Program-made: the position numbers and the translations under genes
Shown here: piece after piece, positions 18,373-27,175 of the stretch
Numbering within the stretch: the stretch's first letter is position 1
Layout: every line of letters starts with the position of its first letter
NCBI GenBank assembly: GCA_903936775.1
Contig: CAIZWU010000026.1
Span: 1 to 33,834, forward strand
Origin: an uncultured bacterium
GTDB taxonomy: Bacteria; Verrucomicrobiota; Verrucomicrobiia; Verrucomicrobiales; V1-33
Length of the DNA stretch: 33,834 nt
Reading direction: 5' to 3'
The notes under the pieces: generated by a model
Seen by the model: only the letters and a program-made list of their open reading frames with translations
Database searches by the model: none
Told to the model about the DNA's origin: nothing

Positions 18373-20301
18373 TTATTTCAGCAGGTATTCCTGAAGAAAG
18401 AGGATGGTGGCGTGGAATTGATAGTCCGCATTGGGCTTTTTCGAGAACCCGTGGCCTTCGTCCTTCCCGAGCAGATACCAGACCGGCGGCCCGTTACGGC
18501 GCACCGCCTCAACCATTTGCGAAGCTTCCGTGACGGGAACGCGGGGGTCATTCTGTCCCTGGATCACAAAAAGCGGTTTCCGGATGAGGGCGGCGTTTTC
18601 GGTAGGGCTGATTTTGGCGAGGAAGCTGCGCATGGCCTCATCCCGCTCATCGCCGTATTCCACCCGGCGGAGATCCCGGCGGTAATCCTGGGTGTTTTTC
18701 AGGAAGCTCAGGAAGTTGGAGATGCCCACGATATCGATACCACAGCGGAGGCGGCCGCCATGGTGGATGAGACAGGCCAGCGACATGTATCCGCCATAGC
18801 TGCCGCCGCTCACGGCGACGCGGCCGGGATCGCAACCGGCATCGGTGGCGATCCAATCAAGGAAGGCCCCGATATCCTTCACGGAGTCCTCGCGTTTAAA
18901 TCCGTTATCGAGCGCGAGGAAGGTTTTGCCACTACCGACGGAGCCGCGGACATTCGGGAAGAACAGAGCCATGCCCAGTTCATTGATCCAGTAGTTGTTC
19001 CTCGCCTGGAAGGTGGGGCGGGATTGGCCTTCCGGACCGCCATGGATATTGAGGAGCACGGGCCGTCTTCCGGGGAATTTGGCAGGATCGGGTCGATAGA
19101 GGAACCCGGAAACAGGAAGTCCATCGAAGCTTTTGACGGTGATGAGTTCGGGCTCGCGGAAGGCCCCGGGATTCAGGCCGCCGGATTCGCTTTCGGTCCA
19201 GCGTTCAAGGGTCCGGGAGGCAAGGTTGATAGCCCAGGCGTCCGCCGGGGATTGCGCGGAGGTGAGGCTGAACCCGAGATGACTCCCTCCGGGATGCCAC
19301 TCGAGACCGCCGATGACGCCGGGCGGCAACGCGGGCAGGACAGGAAGGCTGGCTCCTTCCACGGCGGGAAGGAGATGCAGCACACTGCGGCCGGCTTCGT
19401 TGCTGACAAAGGCGAGGAGACGGCCATCCGGAGAGAGGTCGAAGGCCTCCACGTCCCATGGAATGTGCGCGGTGAGAGGCTGCCATTTCCGGTCGGCAAG
19501 GGACATCCGGCCCAAGTGCTGGAACTCCCCGGTTTCATCGCTGGTGAAGTAGAGGGATTTCCCATCGGCGGAGAACTGCGCCCCGCTGCGCGCGATGGGC
19601 TGACCGGCCTCCGGAGTCAGCCGTTCCTTTTTTCCGGCAGTGACGTCCAGCAGCCAGAGATGACTCAGATTGGCCGACAAATACTCTGTCAGGACGAGCA
19701 TCCGGCCATCCGGCGACCAATCGGTGACACCCCAGCCCCCGCCCGTCATTTCTGCCAGCAGGCGGGCCCCGGCAGGATGGTCAGGATCCATCAGCCACAC
19801 ATCGTTGTCCTTGCCATTCCGCTGGGTGGAAGTCCAGGCGAACTGGCCGCCATCGCGTGACCATTGAACCCCGGTGTGGCGGGATTTGCCATCCGTCAGC
19901 AGGGTGATGCGGCCATCAGCCGAATCGTAACGGTAAAGTTGGTAGAACTCACTGCCACCGGTGTCCTGGGAGAAAACGAGGCAATCGCCCCGTCCGGGCC
20001 GGAAGGAACCCGAGCGGATCGGTTCGCGGCTGAAGGTGAGTTGCCGCCGCGCGCCTCCGGCCTGCCGCACGAGGTGCAGCTGGGGAGTTTCGGCAAAACG
20101 GGTCGAGATCAGCATTTCCAGCCGCTGCGGATGCCAACTGAGCAGACCGGCGGTGCGGAATTCCAGGTAGCGCGAAGCATCAGCGATGAGCGCCGGCGGG
20201 AGTGGCGGGATATTTTCGGTGACCAGATTCGCGGGCACTTCGGCTGCCGCCGGGGACAAAGAGAGAGCGCAGGCGATCAGGGACAGGAGACGGGAGTTCA
20301 T
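18373..20301 (-). CDS. Exported S9-family prolyl oligopeptidase/acylaminoacyl-peptidase-like protein
   Basis: The 642-residue product has a signal peptide (MNSRLLSLIACALSLSP, cleaved near AAAE), a seven-bladed beta-propeller of WD40/TolB-like repeats (WSPDGRML, LSPDGRLLAF, QFSADGKSLYF) and a C-terminal alpha/beta hydrolase domain. The catalytic triad is visible: Ser501 in GGSYGGY, Asp585 in GQNDPRVP and His617 in DEGHGF. An oxyanion-type NIHGGPEGQ motif precedes it. It should cleave short peptides in the periplasm for nutrient acquisition. The ATG at 20301 gives a clean leader; a start at 20349 would place 16 extra residues ahead of it. It converges with the AAA+ gene across only 36 bases. 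Confidence 0.93.
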   Translation of the reverse strand: MNSRLLSLIACALSLSPAAAEVPANLVTENIPPLPPALIADASRYLEFRTAGLLSWHPQRLEMLISTRFAETPQLHLVRQAGGARRQLTFSREPIRSGSFRPGRGDCLVFSQDTGGSEFYQLYRYDSADGRITLLTDGKSRHTGVQWSRDGGQFAWTSTQRNGKDNDVWLMDPDHPAGARLLAEMTGGGWGVTDWSPDGRMLVLTEYLSANLSHLWLLDVTAGKKERLTPEAGQPIARSGAQFSADGKSLYFTSDETGEFQHLGRMSLADRKWQPLTAHIPWDVEAFDLSPDGRLLAFVSNEAGRSVLHLLPAVEGASLPVLPALPPGVIGGLEWHPGGSHLGFSLTSAQSPADAWAINLASRTLERWTESESGGLNPGAFREPELITVKSFDGLPVSGFLYRPDPAKFPGRRPVLLNIHGGPEGQSRPTFQARNNYWINELGMALFFPNVRGSVGSGKTFLALDNGFKREDSVKDIGAFLDWIATDAGCDPGRVAVSGGSYGGYMSLACLIHHGGRLRCGIDIVGISNFLSFLKNTQDYRRDLRRVEYGDERDEAMRSFLAKISPTENAALIRKPLFVIQGQNDPRVPVTEASQMVEAVRRNGPPVWYLLGKDEGHGFSKKPNADYQFHATILFLQEYLLK

Positions 20302-20590
20302 AGGGGCTGCGGGGAAAGGATGGGGAGCCATAGCATGGCTGGAGGGCATTGTCAGCCGGAGGAAACAGGCAGAGCGGATCCCCTATGGCACCCTGCCGGC
20401 AGACCCGCCTCCAGTTCCCGGGCCACCGGGCGGGCGGAGGGCGGCTCCTCCGGAATACCGGTAAGATTTCCGCTGTGGATGCGTCTTTAAATGGTGTTTC
20501 CCTGAGCTCCCCATGATTGATTTCCTGGGTTCCCGGCGGCCGGATTGGCTCCGGTGCCTGCCGCCCTCCCAACCCCTGATGTTCCACCGG

Positions 20591-20926
20591 ATGAAACCCT
20601 TTTTCCTCATCGCGGTGCTCCTTGCCCTGCCTTTGCCGGCAGCGGCGGATGAAACCGTGGACTTCGCGCGGGAGGTTCAGCCGATCCTGCAACAGCATTG
20701 CCTCAAATGCCACGGGCCGGAGGAGCAAAATGGCGGACTCCGTTATGATGACCGGCAGGGGGCGCTGGGGGCCGGGGATTCCGGCCGTCACGCCATCGTA
20801 CCCGGGCAGCCTGAGCGTAGCGAACTGTTGCTCCGCATTGCGTCGCCGGACAAGGAAGTCCGCATGCCCGCCAAAGGTGCCGCGCTCAGCGCGGACGAGA
20901 TCACTATTCTGACCCAATGGATCTAG
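20591..20926 (+). CDS. PSCyt1 cytochrome domain: 5' part of a PSCyt1-DUF1549-DUF1553 gene ended by an amber codon
   Basis: The 111-residue product starts with a signal peptide (MKPFFLIAVLLALPLPAAA) and then the planctomycete cytochrome C (PSCyt1) domain. Its signatures are VDFAREVQPILQQHC, the haem motif CLKCH, GGLRYDDR, IVPGQPERSELLLRI and MPAKG. The frame ends at TAG (20924-20926), exactly where intact homologues continue WI-x-EGAVWP into DUF1549. An ATG at 20579 would add four residues. As the sequence stands, this would be a truncated, exported one-haem cytochrome. It is best read as the 5' half of a nonsense-interrupted gene, with the rest encoded in the same frame up to 23002. Confidence 0.85.
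   Translation: MKPFFLIAVLLALPLPAAADETVDFAREVQPILQQHCLKCHGPEEQNGGLRYDDRQGALGAGDSGRHAIVPGQPERSELLLRIASPDKEVRMPAKGAALSADEITILTQWI
20924..20926 (+). other. In-frame TAG interrupting the PSCyt1-DUF1549-DUF1553 reading frame
   Basis: Translation through the TAG reads TQWI-stop-EGAVWPES and runs without another stop into SSAHWSFQPI of the DUF1549 region. The bases after the TAG (GAG GGA) encode Glu-Gly, so the AGGAGG sequence overlapping the stop is explained by coding constraint. It has no start codon at a useful distance. A single base change from a sense codon would create this stop. Confidence 0.85.
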
Positions 20927-20962
20927 GAGGGAGCGGTCTGGCCCGAATCCGCGGCCACGCCT

Positions 20963-23002
20963 TTGCCTGCCAAAACTTCCAGCGCCCACTGGTCCTTCCA
21001 GCCTATCACCAATCCCCCGCCGCCGGCGGTCCGGGATGAATCCTGGCCGCTCAATCCGATTGACCGTTTCCTCCAAGCAACGAGGGAAGCGGCGGGTCTC
21101 CCTCCGGCGCCGGACGCGGCTCCCGCCACCCTGCTCCGCCGGGCCAGCTACGACCTCACCGGACTACCGCCCACCCTCCCGGAGTTGGCCAATTTCACAT
21201 TGGCCATTCAGGCTTCGGAAGATGTCCGTGATGTTTTCACCGCACTGGTGGACCGCTTGCTGGATTCCCCTGCCTATGGCGAGCGTTGGGGCCGGCATTG
21301 GCTGGACTGGGCCCGCTATGCCGACACCGCCGGGGACAATTCCGACTTCCCGGTCCCCCAGGCGTTTCTCTACCGGAATTACGTGATCAATTCCCTGAAC
21401 CGCGATCTTCCCTACGATCGTTTCCTCACAGAACAGCTGGCCGGCGACCTCCTGCCCGCTGCCAGCCAGGAGGAGAAAAACCGCCAGACCATCGCCACAG
21501 GCTATCTCGCCATGGCGCGCCGGTTCGGATCGCTGGTGGAGACCTATCCGCAGCACCTGACGATTGAGGACACCCTCGACAATCTGGGCCGCACTGTGAT
21601 GGGCCTGACGATCAGTTGCGCCCGGTGCCATGACCACAAATTCGATCCGGTCAGCACCCGTGATTATTACGGCCTCTACGGCATCTTTGCCAGCACCCGC
21701 TATCCATTTCCAGGCCTCGAACTTTTCCAGACCCAATGGGACTTCGTGCCCCTGATCCCGGAGGCTGAAGTCAGGGAAAAGCTGCAGCCATTCCAGCAGC
21801 ACACCGACAACCTGACCACCGAGCTGGAGAAAATGCTGACAGCTGCCGGGACCAAAACGGCGGAAAATGCCAACAAATCCCGCGGGGCCAGTGTGGAGGA
21901 GCAACGCCGGATGAAGGGTGAACTGGCCGCCGTGCTCGGCAAGGCCCGCAAGGCCGGGGAAAACCTGGCGGAGCATCTCAAGAAGACCCCTGCCCTGCCG
22001 ACCGCTTATGCCGTCCGGGAGGGCAAACCCGTCAATGCCCCGGTACAATTGAAAGGTGAGCCGGACCGCCCCGGCGCGGAAGTCCCGCGGAAGTTCCCCG
22101 ACATCCTCGGCGGCCAGGTTTTGCCCCCGGAAGCGTCCTCCGGCAGCGGCCGCCTTGAGTTGGCCGGCTGGATCACCAGTCCGGACAATCCCCTGACCGC
22201 CCGCGTCATCGTGAACCGCGTGTGGCAACGCCACTTCGGGCGGGGGCTCGTGCCCAGCACCAGCGACTTCGGACTGCGTGGGGAAGCCCCCACCCATCCG
22301 GACCTGCTGGACTGGCTGGCCACCGATTTCATGAGTCACGGCTGGTCCCTGAAGCACCTGCACCGGCTGATCATGACCTCGCGCACCTGGCAACTTTCCA
22401 GCGAGGCGGCAGAAGCAAATCTTGCGGCCGATCCCGGCAACACCCGTTACTGGAAATCCAACCGCCAGCGCCTCGATGCGGAATCCCTCCGCGACAGCCT
22501 GCTGCTCATCAGCGGAGCCCTTGATCCTGCACCGCAGACTGAGGCCTATCCCATCCCACCCAGCAGCAAATGGGAATACACTCAACACCATCCCTTCAAG
22601 GAAGACTATCCCAGCAACAAGCGGAGTGTCTATCAAATAACCAGACGGCTCACCGCCCAGCCCTACCTGCAGACTTTCGACGGTCCGGACCCCAACGTCT
22701 GCACCGCCACGCGCGACACTTCCATCACCGCTCTCCAGGCCCTCTATTTTATCAATGATCCCTTCCTCCACGAGCAGGCGGCACGTTATGCGGAACAGCT
22801 CACGGAGCAGAAATTATCCGATGGGCAACGCCTTGAAAACGCCTTCCTCAGCATCCTGGCACGCCCGCCGGCCCCGGACGAAACCCTGTTGCTGTTGACG
22901 CATTTAAAAACGGTCCGGAACCAGACCCAAAACGACCACTCCGCCTGGTCCAGTCTCATCAGAATGCTTTTCCGTCTGAATGAATTTCTCTACCTCGATT
23001 GA
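20963..23002 (+). CDS. DUF1549-DUF1553 part of the interrupted PSCyt1 gene
   Basis: The frame after the amber codon stays open for about 690 codons; the first usable start is a TTG at 20963, with no matching ribosome binding site. DUF1549 is intact (NPIDRFL, YDLTGLPP, YGERWGRHWLDWARY, CARCHDHKFDPVS with a CxxCH motif). A coiled-coil-like middle region (about 270-340) is followed by a complete DUF1553 (NPLTARVIVNRVWQRHFG, LLDWLATDFM, FDGPDPNVCTATRD, LYFINDPF). Without the upstream signal peptide the product would stay in the cytosol, so this part is probably non-functional unless the stop is read through or is a sequence error. It ends in an overlap with, or 28 bases before, the DUF1501 gene, depending on which start that gene uses. 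Confidence 0.85.
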   Translation: MPAKTSSAHWSFQPITNPPPPAVRDESWPLNPIDRFLQATREAAGLPPAPDAAPATLLRRASYDLTGLPPTLPELANFTLAIQASEDVRDVFTALVDRLLDSPAYGERWGRHWLDWARYADTAGDNSDFPVPQAFLYRNYVINSLNRDLPYDRFLTEQLAGDLLPAASQEEKNRQTIATGYLAMARRFGSLVETYPQHLTIEDTLDNLGRTVMGLTISCARCHDHKFDPVSTRDYYGLYGIFASTRYPFPGLELFQTQWDFVPLIPEAEVREKLQPFQQHTDNLTTELEKMLTAAGTKTAENANKSRGASVEEQRRMKGELAAVLGKARKAGENLAEHLKKTPALPTAYAVREGKPVNAPVQLKGEPDRPGAEVPRKFPDILGGQVLPPEASSGSGRLELAGWITSPDNPLTARVIVNRVWQRHFGRGLVPSTSDFGLRGEAPTHPDLLDWLATDFMSHGWSLKHLHRLIMTSRTWQLSSEAAEANLAADPGNTRYWKSNRQRLDAESLRDSLLLISGALDPAPQTEAYPIPPSSKWEYTQHHPFKEDYPSNKRSVYQITRRLTAQPYLQTFDGPDPNVCTATRDTSITALQALYFINDPFLHEQAARYAEQLTEQKLSDGQRLENAFLSILARPPAPDETLLLLTHLKTVRNQTQNDHSAWSSLIRMLFRLNEFLYLD

Positions 23003-23030
23003 CGGCGCATTTACCATCACACTCCCCGCC

Positions 23031-24368
23031 ATGACCTCCCGCCGCACCTTCCTCCGTTCGCTCTTCAGCAACTCCCTGCTGATGCCGGGATTGCTGTCGG
23101 AGCTGCTCGCCGCAGATGATCCATCCAGGGCGCGGAGCCCCCACACCAAGGGCAAAGCCAAGCGGGTTATCATGATTTACGCTACCGGCGGCGTGTCCCA
23201 CATCGACACCTTCGATCCCAAATCAATCAACAAAGGCCGCGATGGCAATGGCTCTGAAAAGCTGATGGGCAATGTGTTCGGTGCCAAACCCAATGCGCGG
23301 TGCGGCACGGAAGTCAGCGATCTTTTCCCTCACCTGCGCGGGGTGATGGATGAGATCTGCCTCGTCCGCAGCATGAAAGCCTCGCACTTCGATCACAGCG
23401 AAGCCACCCTCGGCATGCACACCGGCTCGCCGACCTTCGCCCGGCCCAGCATGGGATCGTGGGTCAGTTATGGCCTCGGCAGCTTCAATCAGAATCTGCC
23501 TGGTTTTATGGTGATCGCCCCGCACCTGCCGTATGGGGGCACCCAGGTGTATGCCAGCGATTTCCTCCCGGCCGTCCACCAAGGCACCCGGGTGTTTCCG
23601 GGAGACAGTCCCATCGCCAACCTGCGGGCTCCGGGCACCAGCGGAGCCCTGCAGCAGGCCGAACTCGACCTGGTAGGCCAACTCAACCGGAAACACTTTG
23701 AGGCGCGCCCGCATGACACCGCGCTCGCCGCCCGGATCAAGTCCTTCGAGACCGCGTTCCAGATGCAGCAGGCTGCACCGGAAGCCTTCGACATCAGCCA
23801 GGAGCCGGACCATATCCGCCAACTCTACGGCTTGGACCGGAAGGTCAGCGGACCCGGAGCCGACTTCGCTTGGCAGTGCGTCGTGGCCCGCCGTCTGGCC
23901 GAACGCGGCGTGCGCTTCATCGAATTGATCGATACCGGTTCCCGTCCCAATTGGGATTCCCACGGGGACATGAAAGAGCACGAGGACCTCGCCCGCAATG
24001 TGGACCAACCCACCGCCGCGCTCATCAGCGACCTGAAACAGCGCGGCATGCTGGACGACACCATCGTCCTGTGGGCCACTGAATTCGGGCGCACGCCCAC
24101 CCGGGAGGGGAAAAACGGGCGCGGTCACCACCGCGACTGCTTCAGCATCTGGCTGGCGGGCGGCGGCTTCAAGCCGGGCCACGTCCACGGCCGCACCGAC
24201 GACATCGGTAAATACACCATCGAAGACCCCGTGGAGGTGCACGATCTGCATGCCACCATCCTGCACCAAGTGGGCATGGATCATGAAAAGCTGACCTTCC
24301 GCCATGCGGGCCGCGATTTCCGCCTCACCGACGTGCACGGGCGCATCCTCACAGGACTGCTGGCTTAG
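23031..24368 (+). CDS. DUF1501 protein, Tat-exported
   Basis: The 445-residue protein begins MTSRRTFLRSLF, a perfect twin-arginine motif followed by a hydrophobic segment. The DUF1501 signatures GGVSHIDTFDPK, LVRSMKASHFDHSEA, HTGSP, GFMVIAP, EFGRTPT and GRGHHRDCFSIWLAGGG are all present. The family belongs to the alkaline phosphatase/sulfatase-like superfamily, and the His/Asp-rich motifs could bind metal. It is almost always encoded directly after a PSCyt1-DUF1549-DUF1553 gene, as here, which implies that the two proteins act together in the periplasm; their joint function is unknown. An ATG at 22980, overlapping the preceding stop region, would add 17 residues before the Tat motif. Confidence 0.93.
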   Translation: MTSRRTFLRSLFSNSLLMPGLLSELLAADDPSRARSPHTKGKAKRVIMIYATGGVSHIDTFDPKSINKGRDGNGSEKLMGNVFGAKPNARCGTEVSDLFPHLRGVMDEICLVRSMKASHFDHSEATLGMHTGSPTFARPSMGSWVSYGLGSFNQNLPGFMVIAPHLPYGGTQVYASDFLPAVHQGTRVFPGDSPIANLRAPGTSGALQQAELDLVGQLNRKHFEARPHDTALAARIKSFETAFQMQQAAPEAFDISQEPDHIRQLYGLDRKVSGPGADFAWQCVVARRLAERGVRFIELIDTGSRPNWDSHGDMKEHEDLARNVDQPTAALISDLKQRGMLDDTIVLWATEFGRTPTREGKNGRGHHRDCFSIWLAGGGFKPGHVHGRTDDIGKYTIEDPVEVHDLHATILHQVGMDHEKLTFRHAGRDFRLTDVHGRILTGLLA

Positions 24369-24578
24369 ACAAAAAGCTCCGGAAAAATCAGCAAGGATAC
24401 TGGCGGCGGGCGCGGTTCCTAAATTCCGCTCAGCCAGCCCGCTCTGCCTGCGATGCAAACAGGGCCGCAGGCGACGCCCCCTTGGGCGGCCACTTTTTTC
24501 CTGAGCTTCCCCGAAGCCCGTCCTGGAAGGCCATGCTCCGCTCCCGCCTGAGGTCAGCAGGCCTCAAAGGACGGCGTC

Positions 24579-25940
24579 CTACTTCAATTTGGGCTCCATC
24601 CCATAGAGACCACTGGTGATAGTCCAGGCTTCGTCCCCATTCATGCGCTTGAGTTCGTGCCCCGCGCCCCATGAGTCGGAAAAAAGAATTTCGTTGGCGG
24701 TGTCATTGTAGCCAATGATCAGGCGCATGTGGCCGCCACCGGATTGGGGCAGATTCCCTTCCTTGAAGAGGCCCAGCTGAACGCTCCACATCAGCGGCAC
24801 TCCGGCATCGATATTGGTCCTGACCAGTTTTTTAAACTTCTCCACCGCCGGGGCAGTGGCCCGGGCTTTTTTGAGCGTTTCAGCGTCCATTTCCCCATAG
24901 GCCCCGGCGACATTGTAAGCCTCGGACTCGCTGATCTGCCTCGTTTTGCTGCTGCGGGCAGCGCGGTTGTAGTCTTTGATGATATCCAGATAGCCCCGTT
25001 CGGTCCAAGGCAGGATGCGCTTGAGACGGAGTTTGAACTTGCTGTCAATCCGGTCGAGAGCCTCGGTCATTTTGGTGGGATTGGTGCCCCCGCCCGAGGA
25101 GGAGTCAGCCATTTGAGCCATTTCGTGCTGGTCCACATCGGCCCCGTAATAACGCATCACCCTTTCGGCGGTGGCCACCACGCAATAACCTTTCTGACCC
25201 TGATCCACCATGGGGACATTGTCTATGTAGGTGTCGCCCCCTTCCGCTGTTTTCACATTTGCCTTGAGGGAGCTCAGGGTGGCAGTCGCGACGCTTTTGC
25301 CGGCGGCCGTCGTGCTGCCGAGGGCAGGCTTGGCCTGACTGGCCGTGGGCACCATCACCAGACGGAGAAATTCGGGACGGTCATCGCCCTGTAACCGCTT
25401 CATGCTGCTCTCCAGCAGATACTGGGTGGCGTCGGTTTTCCAGACCCAGCCTTTGGTCAGGACGGCGCCGGCGGCCTTGCCTCGGTCCTGCCCGGGGTTT
25501 CCGGCCTGCGAGGAAATGGCAGCTTTGGCAGCTTCAATTCTGGTTTTGAAGGCATCCGGCGAAATGTCGCCGGCATCCCCACGATTGTAGAGGGAAATCT
25601 GGACCCGATGAACGACGCCACCGGTAAAATTGACGACGGTTTCGTAGACTGGCAGTTTGCCTGCGGTGATGGTCGGCCGCTCGCCGGTTTCCCTCCGGCT
25701 GACATTGCCGATCCTCGCCTGGGTCCGCCCCGCATCCAGCCACTCCGGGCGGAAGCGGCCCACTGCCTGCTCAAATTGTCCGGCAGTGACTTTCCAGGTG
25801 GCGGCCGATCCGGCCAGGATTTCCATCGGATCCACTTCAGCCGCTTCGGCGGGAAGGGTGACTGGTTCCGGTGCTTTTTGGGCATAAGCCGGAGCCGCCA
25901 AAACCAAACTGGAACACGCGAACAGCGTCAGAGGATTCAT
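24579..25940 (-). CDS. Secreted papain-like/C39-like cysteine peptidase family protein
   Basis: The 453-residue product has a signal peptide (cleavage after about residue 20, AYAQK) and an uncharacterised N-terminal region to about residue 225. A papain-fold domain follows, with Cys253 in VDQGQKGYCVVATAERVM (Gln upstream as the oxyanion residue), His404 in GGGHMRLIIGYN and Asp422 in FSDSWG. This Cys-His-Asp order matches C39-like and related domains. It may cleave peptides in the envelope, or it may be a binding protein with the same fold. It lies 86 bases downstream of the amidase gene on the same strand. The ATG at 25940 gives a normal leader; the frame opens at 25982. Confidence 0.82.
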   Translation of the reverse strand: MNPLTLFACSSLVLAAPAYAQKAPEPVTLPAEAAEVDPMEILAGSAATWKVTAGQFEQAVGRFRPEWLDAGRTQARIGNVSRRETGERPTITAGKLPVYETVVNFTGGVVHRVQISLYNRGDAGDISPDAFKTRIEAAKAAISSQAGNPGQDRGKAAGAVLTKGWVWKTDATQYLLESSMKRLQGDDRPEFLRLVMVPTASQAKPALGSTTAAGKSVATATLSSLKANVKTAEGGDTYIDNVPMVDQGQKGYCVVATAERVMRYYGADVDQHEMAQMADSSSGGGTNPTKMTEALDRIDSKFKLRLKRILPWTERGYLDIIKDYNRAARSSKTRQISESEAYNVAGAYGEMDAETLKKARATAPAVEKFKKLVRTNIDAGVPLMWSVQLGLFKEGNLPQSGGGHMRLIIGYNDTANEILFSDSWGAGHELKRMNGDEAWTITSGLYGMEPKLK

Positions 25941-26026
25941 AAGGGGGGTATTCAAGCACGGGAAATTCCTGGCAGAAAGCAAATTTTTCCGGGAATCCGG
26001 CCGGCCGGTCCGGGAGAATCCAGAAA

Positions 26027-27076
26027 CTAAGAGGTCCGGCCGCGTTGGGGCACCGAACTCCGCTTCATCAGGGCTTTCCGGTAATTGCCGATGCCACCGG
26101 CGATGGCATCGGCCAAGGTCTGGCGGAATTCCGGACGATGGATGCGGGCGCCCTCGGTGGAACTGCTGACAAACCCTCCCTCCACCAGAATCCCGGGTTT
26201 TTCGATGCCGGAGATCACACTGTAACGGGCGCGTTTCACCCCCCGGTCCACGCTGCGCAGCTTGTAGAGGGAATTGGCGTGCACCGCGGTGGCGAGGGCG
26301 ATGTTCTCGGAGTCGCGCAGATTGCCTCGCCGGTTGTTCATGTCACTGCTTTTCAATTCATCATAAGTCGTGGCCGTCCCCTGCGGGGCCAGCGCGAAGG
26401 TTTCCAGACCCATGGCGCTGCTGCCGAAGGAATTGTAGTGCACACTGACAAAAATACAGCGGGGGGTACGGTTGGCGATGGCCACCCGCTCACCGAGGGT
26501 GAGGAAGATATCCGAACGCCGGGTGAGGATAGTTTTATACCCAAGGATCTTGAGGGCCTTCTCCAAGCGGAAGCAGGTATCCAGGGTGTAGGCTTTTTCC
26601 GCTCCATAGGGGCCGACTGCGCCGCTGTCGTGCCCACCATGACCGGCATCAACCACCACCGTGTCAAAAGGTTGGGCATTCTCGATGTAGGTGGGGCGGA
26701 TGATGGGATCCAGCAGTTTGGCGAGATCCATGCGGGAAACCAGCACGCTGCCATCGCGCTCGATGATAGGGAAACTGAGGCAGAATTTTACGTTATTGAT
26801 GAAGATGTCCTCGGCCTCGTTGGAGAATTTGATGATCATCGTATTGGAACGCAACCAGGAGTTGCGCCCCTCCCGCTGCAGCCGGGGAAAGGTGTAAAAG
26901 GTCTTGATGTCCTGCAGACGGACGTAATCCCGGCCATTCTCCTGGACGACTTTCCATTCAAAGGCCCCGCCTGTGGCCGGGGCCGTCAGGGCGAGGGCTG
27001 ACATGGTAACACGGCGCAGCCACTCCCTCCTGGTGTGGAGCGGGAGTTGAGAGGAAAAAGAATCCAGACGGACCAT
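26027..27076 (-). CDS. N-acetylmuramoyl-L-alanine amidase (Amidase_3, AmiC-like)
   Basis: The 349-residue protein has an N-terminal leader with RREWLRR before a hydrophobic segment (possibly Tat-dependent). A small beta-rich domain (about 40-130) resembling the copper-amine-oxidase-N/AMIN type follows, then the Amidase_3 catalytic domain. Zinc ligands and the catalytic residue are in place: His146 in DAGHGGHDSG, Glu160 in GAEKAYTLD, His203 in SVHYNS and Glu289 in LVEGGF. It should cleave the amide between MurNAc and the stem peptide during cell separation or wall turnover. A GTG at 27106 is an alternative start. A good promoter candidate lies at 27133-27160. Confidence 0.93.
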   Translation of the reverse strand: MVRLDSFSSQLPLHTRREWLRRVTMSALALTAPATGGAFEWKVVQENGRDYVRLQDIKTFYTFPRLQREGRNSWLRSNTMIIKFSNEAEDIFINNVKFCLSFPIIERDGSVLVSRMDLAKLLDPIIRPTYIENAQPFDTVVVDAGHGGHDSGAVGPYGAEKAYTLDTCFRLEKALKILGYKTILTRRSDIFLTLGERVAIANRTPRCIFVSVHYNSFGSSAMGLETFALAPQGTATTYDELKSSDMNNRRGNLRDSENIALATAVHANSLYKLRSVDRGVKRARYSVISGIEKPGILVEGGFVSSSTEGARIHRPEFRQTLADAIAGGIGNYRKALMKRSSVPQRGRTS

Positions 27077-27132
27077 AGGGAAGAAGCGGGGGGAGGCGGA
27101 GAACACCTTCTGACGGGGACGAAATCCCGTAC

Positions 27133-27160
27133 ATCATAGGAGCGGCGCACAATTTCGCAA
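27133..27160 (-). promoter_or_regulatory. Sigma-70-like promoter for the amidase gene
   Basis: On the minus strand TTGCGA (27155-27160) and TATGAT (27133-27138, five of six matches to the -10 consensus) are separated by 16 bases. The expected start site near 27126 gives a leader of about 50 bases to the ATG at 27076. It lies just after the stop of the upstream protease gene. Confidence 0.45.
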
Positions 27161-27175
27161 CTTTTCGGAAATCAT

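Noticed and set aside
18412..19860. 482-aa plus-strand ORF opposite the S9 peptidase
   Set aside because: Antisense to an intact catalytic gene; no domain.
20925..20930. AGGAGG overlapping the amber codon as a re-initiation site
   Set aside because: The purines are explained by Glu-Gly codons, and no ATG, GTG or TTG lies in the correct frame at a usable distance.
21164..22771. 535-aa minus-strand ORF opposite the DUF1549/DUF1553 gene
   Set aside because: It is antisense to a well-supported gene with strong family motifs; GC-rich codons commonly leave such frames open.
24369..24578. Small inverted repeats in the convergent region, such as AGGAC/GTCCT at 24568-24580, as a terminator
   Set aside because: Stems are only five base pairs and lack a T-run; too weak to call.
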